25,618 nt of DNA from Bordetella parapertussis (lineage in GTDB: Bacteria; Pseudomonadota; Gammaproteobacteria; Burkholderiales; Burkholderiaceae_C): assembly GCA_945861305.1 (NCBI GenBank), contig CAMATW010000034.1:1-25618 (forward strand), written 5' to 3'. The notes below the pieces were generated by a model. That model searched no databases, had not been told where the DNA came from, and was given only the letters and a program-made list of their open reading frames with translations. Position numbers and translations under genes: made by a program. Positions within the stretch are counted from its first letter, which is position 1. Each line of letters opens with the position of its first letter. This document shows, in pieces, positions 24,972 to 25,618 of this stretch.

Positions 24972-25160
24972 TAGAATCTCCTAAGGTTTAAAAAGTGTTA
25001 ATCTGATAAAATAATTAATACCTATTAATCATTTAAAACTAAATATAACCTATAAATAGCTAAAAAATACAAATTTTTAGACTAATTGTTATTTATTAAC
25101 GACTTACGAAATTTTTTTAATGTAATTCAAGGAACCAATCCTTGAAAATAGGTGGTTTGA
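24972..25160 (-). promoter_or_regulatory. AT-rich regulatory region upstream of the pilus operon
   Basis: About 190 bp, almost all A+T between 24990 and 25125, unlike the GC-rich flanks. It must hold the promoter of the pilS-to-minor-pilin operon (minus strand). A weak candidate is TTGTAT followed 18 bp later by TTATAT, located within 25040-25075. Such A+T density can act as an UP element or a target for H-NS/MvaT-like silencing; which applies cannot be decided from sequence. No gene is seen here. Confidence 0.5.
25126..25146. repeat. Perfect 8-bp inverted repeat between the pilus operon and the carboxylase gene
   Basis: TTCAAGGA (25126-25133) and TCCTTGAA (25139-25146) flank a 5-bp spacer. 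It is not followed by a T-run on either strand and lies between two divergent promoters, so it is more likely an operator-like dyad than a terminator. The binding protein is unknown. Confidence 0.4.
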
Positions 25161-25184
25161 TTGACGTTCACGTCAACGTCAACT
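25161..25184. promoter_or_regulatory. ACGT triple-core operator, copy B (probable LiuR-like site)
   Basis: Three ACGT cores at 25164-25167, 25170-25173 and 25176-25179 with the same 6-bp spacing and outer bases as copy A (21 of 24 positions identical). It is 31 bp upstream of the carboxylase ATG. Confidence 0.7.
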
Positions 25185-25189
25185 AAAGT
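25161..25189 (+). promoter_or_regulatory. Predicted promoter of the carboxyltransferase gene
   Basis: TTGACG (25161-25166) and TAAAGT (25184-25189) are separated by 17 bp, giving a plausible sigma70 promoter whose -35 and spacer coincide with operator copy B. The expected leader to the ATG at 25216 is about 20 nt. Read by eye only. Confidence 0.5.
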
Positions 25190-25215
25190 CGCCGCTTTGA
25201 CTTTGACGGCCCGCC

Positions 25216-25618
25216 ATGCCTGCTCTCACATCTTCCTTGTCCCCCCGCGCTGCTGACTTTGTGGCCAATGCCCAGACCATGCAGGCCATGGTGGACGACT
25301 TGCGTGCCCAGTTGCAGGCCAGTGCCTTGGGCGGGGGCGAGGCCGCAAGGGCCAAGCAGCTGGCGCGGGGCAAGCTGCCGCCCCGCGAGCGGGTGGCTTT
25401 GTTGCTGGACCCGGGCACGCCATTCCTAGAGTTGTCGCCCCTGGCCGCTCTGGCCATGTACCCAGACCGCGACGGCAGCGACAGCGCACCCTGCGCTGGC
25501 CTGATCGCCGGCATTGGCCGCGTGAGCGGCGTGGACTGCATGGTGGTGTGCAACGACGCCACGGTGAAGGGCGGCACCTACTACCCGATGACGGTGAAAA
25601 AACACCTGCGCGCCCAAG
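25216..25618 (+). CDS. liuB: Acyl-CoA carboxylase carboxyltransferase (beta) subunit, probable methylcrotonyl-CoA carboxylase (3' truncated)
   Basis: The first 134 residues of a carboxyltransferase, running off the right edge. The N-terminus ([20 protein letters not shown], then [27 protein letters not shown] and [24 protein letters not shown]) is that of biotin-dependent carboxylase beta subunits; the [16 protein letters not shown] stretch favours methylcrotonyl-CoA carboxylase (LiuB/MccB) over propionyl- or acetyl-CoA carboxylases. It would carboxylate 3-methylcrotonyl-CoA using bicarbonate carried on the biotin of the alpha subunit. The start is the first ATG after the predicted promoter, but no good Shine-Dalgarno is seen. 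The coding sequence is much richer in G+C than the rest of the window. The ACGT operator upstream ties it to the LiuR-like regulator at 8637. Confidence 0.85.
   Translation, partial: MPALTSSLSPRAADFVANAQTMQAMVDDLRAQLQASALGGGEAARAKQLARGKLPPRERVALLLDPGTPFLELSPLAALAMYPDRDGSDSAPCAGLIAGIGRVSGVDCMVVCNDATVKGGTYYPMTVKKHLRAQ

Noticed and set aside
25126..25146. Inverted repeat as an intrinsic terminator
   Set aside because: No T-run follows on either strand and it lies between divergent genes.

Overview
The window reads as a chromosomal segment of a betaproteobacterium, most likely Burkholderiales (Comamonadaceae-like). This is inferred from gene order (corC-lnt-glyQ-glyS-gmhB-plsC-ygjP), from the proteins, and from a liuR-like / can / aceK / thiolase block. 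No database search was possible, so the genus is a guess.

Region 1 (1-7547, + strand) is a tight housekeeping block: the 3' part of a CorC-like CBS protein, apolipoprotein N-acyltransferase (lnt, TTG start), both subunits of glycyl-tRNA synthetase, the heptose-bisphosphate phosphatase gmhB, an acyltransferase plsC and a YgjP-type zinc peptidase. Most are envelope or translation genes.

Region 2 (7516-12764) looks like part of a leucine/isovalerate and acetyl-CoA locus. It has a metallo-beta-lactamase-fold hydrolase (- strand), a divergent cysteine-free MerR regulator resembling LiuR, a beta carbonic anhydrase, isocitrate dehydrogenase kinase/phosphatase and a thiolase. The 32-53 bp gap between hydrolase and regulator holds a 24-bp element with three ACGT cores at 6-bp spacing. 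A near copy (21/24 identical) lies at 25161-25184, in front of a truncated carboxyltransferase gene at the right edge (probable methylcrotonyl-CoA carboxylase beta subunit). The regulator therefore probably controls both ends of the window.

Region 3 (12761-24971, all - strand) lies between these two catabolic parts and looks like an insertion. Read in transcription order it is a type IVb (IncI R64-like) pilus operon: major prepilin (PilS-like), a PilL/TcpQ-like protein, lipoprotein secretin (PilN), PilO2, PilP, assembly ATPase (PilQ), inner-membrane platform (PilR) and a minor prepilin, joined mostly by 4-bp ATGA overlaps. The operon ends with AT-richer genes: a small secreted-protein gene that seems to be frame-disrupted and an unknown exported protein. 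Beyond them is a separate pair: a 43-codon ORF with a near-perfect Shine-Dalgarno, then a HerA/FtsK-superfamily ATPase whose stop codon shares a TTAA with the thiolase stop. No prepilin peptidase or pilus lytic transglycosylase is present.

The most novel-looking items are the small-ORF/HerA pair, the frame-disrupted secreted peptide, and the paired ACGT operators flanking the pilus island. No tRNA, rRNA, CRISPR array or insertion sequence was seen, and no gap longer than about 250 bp lacks a gene.
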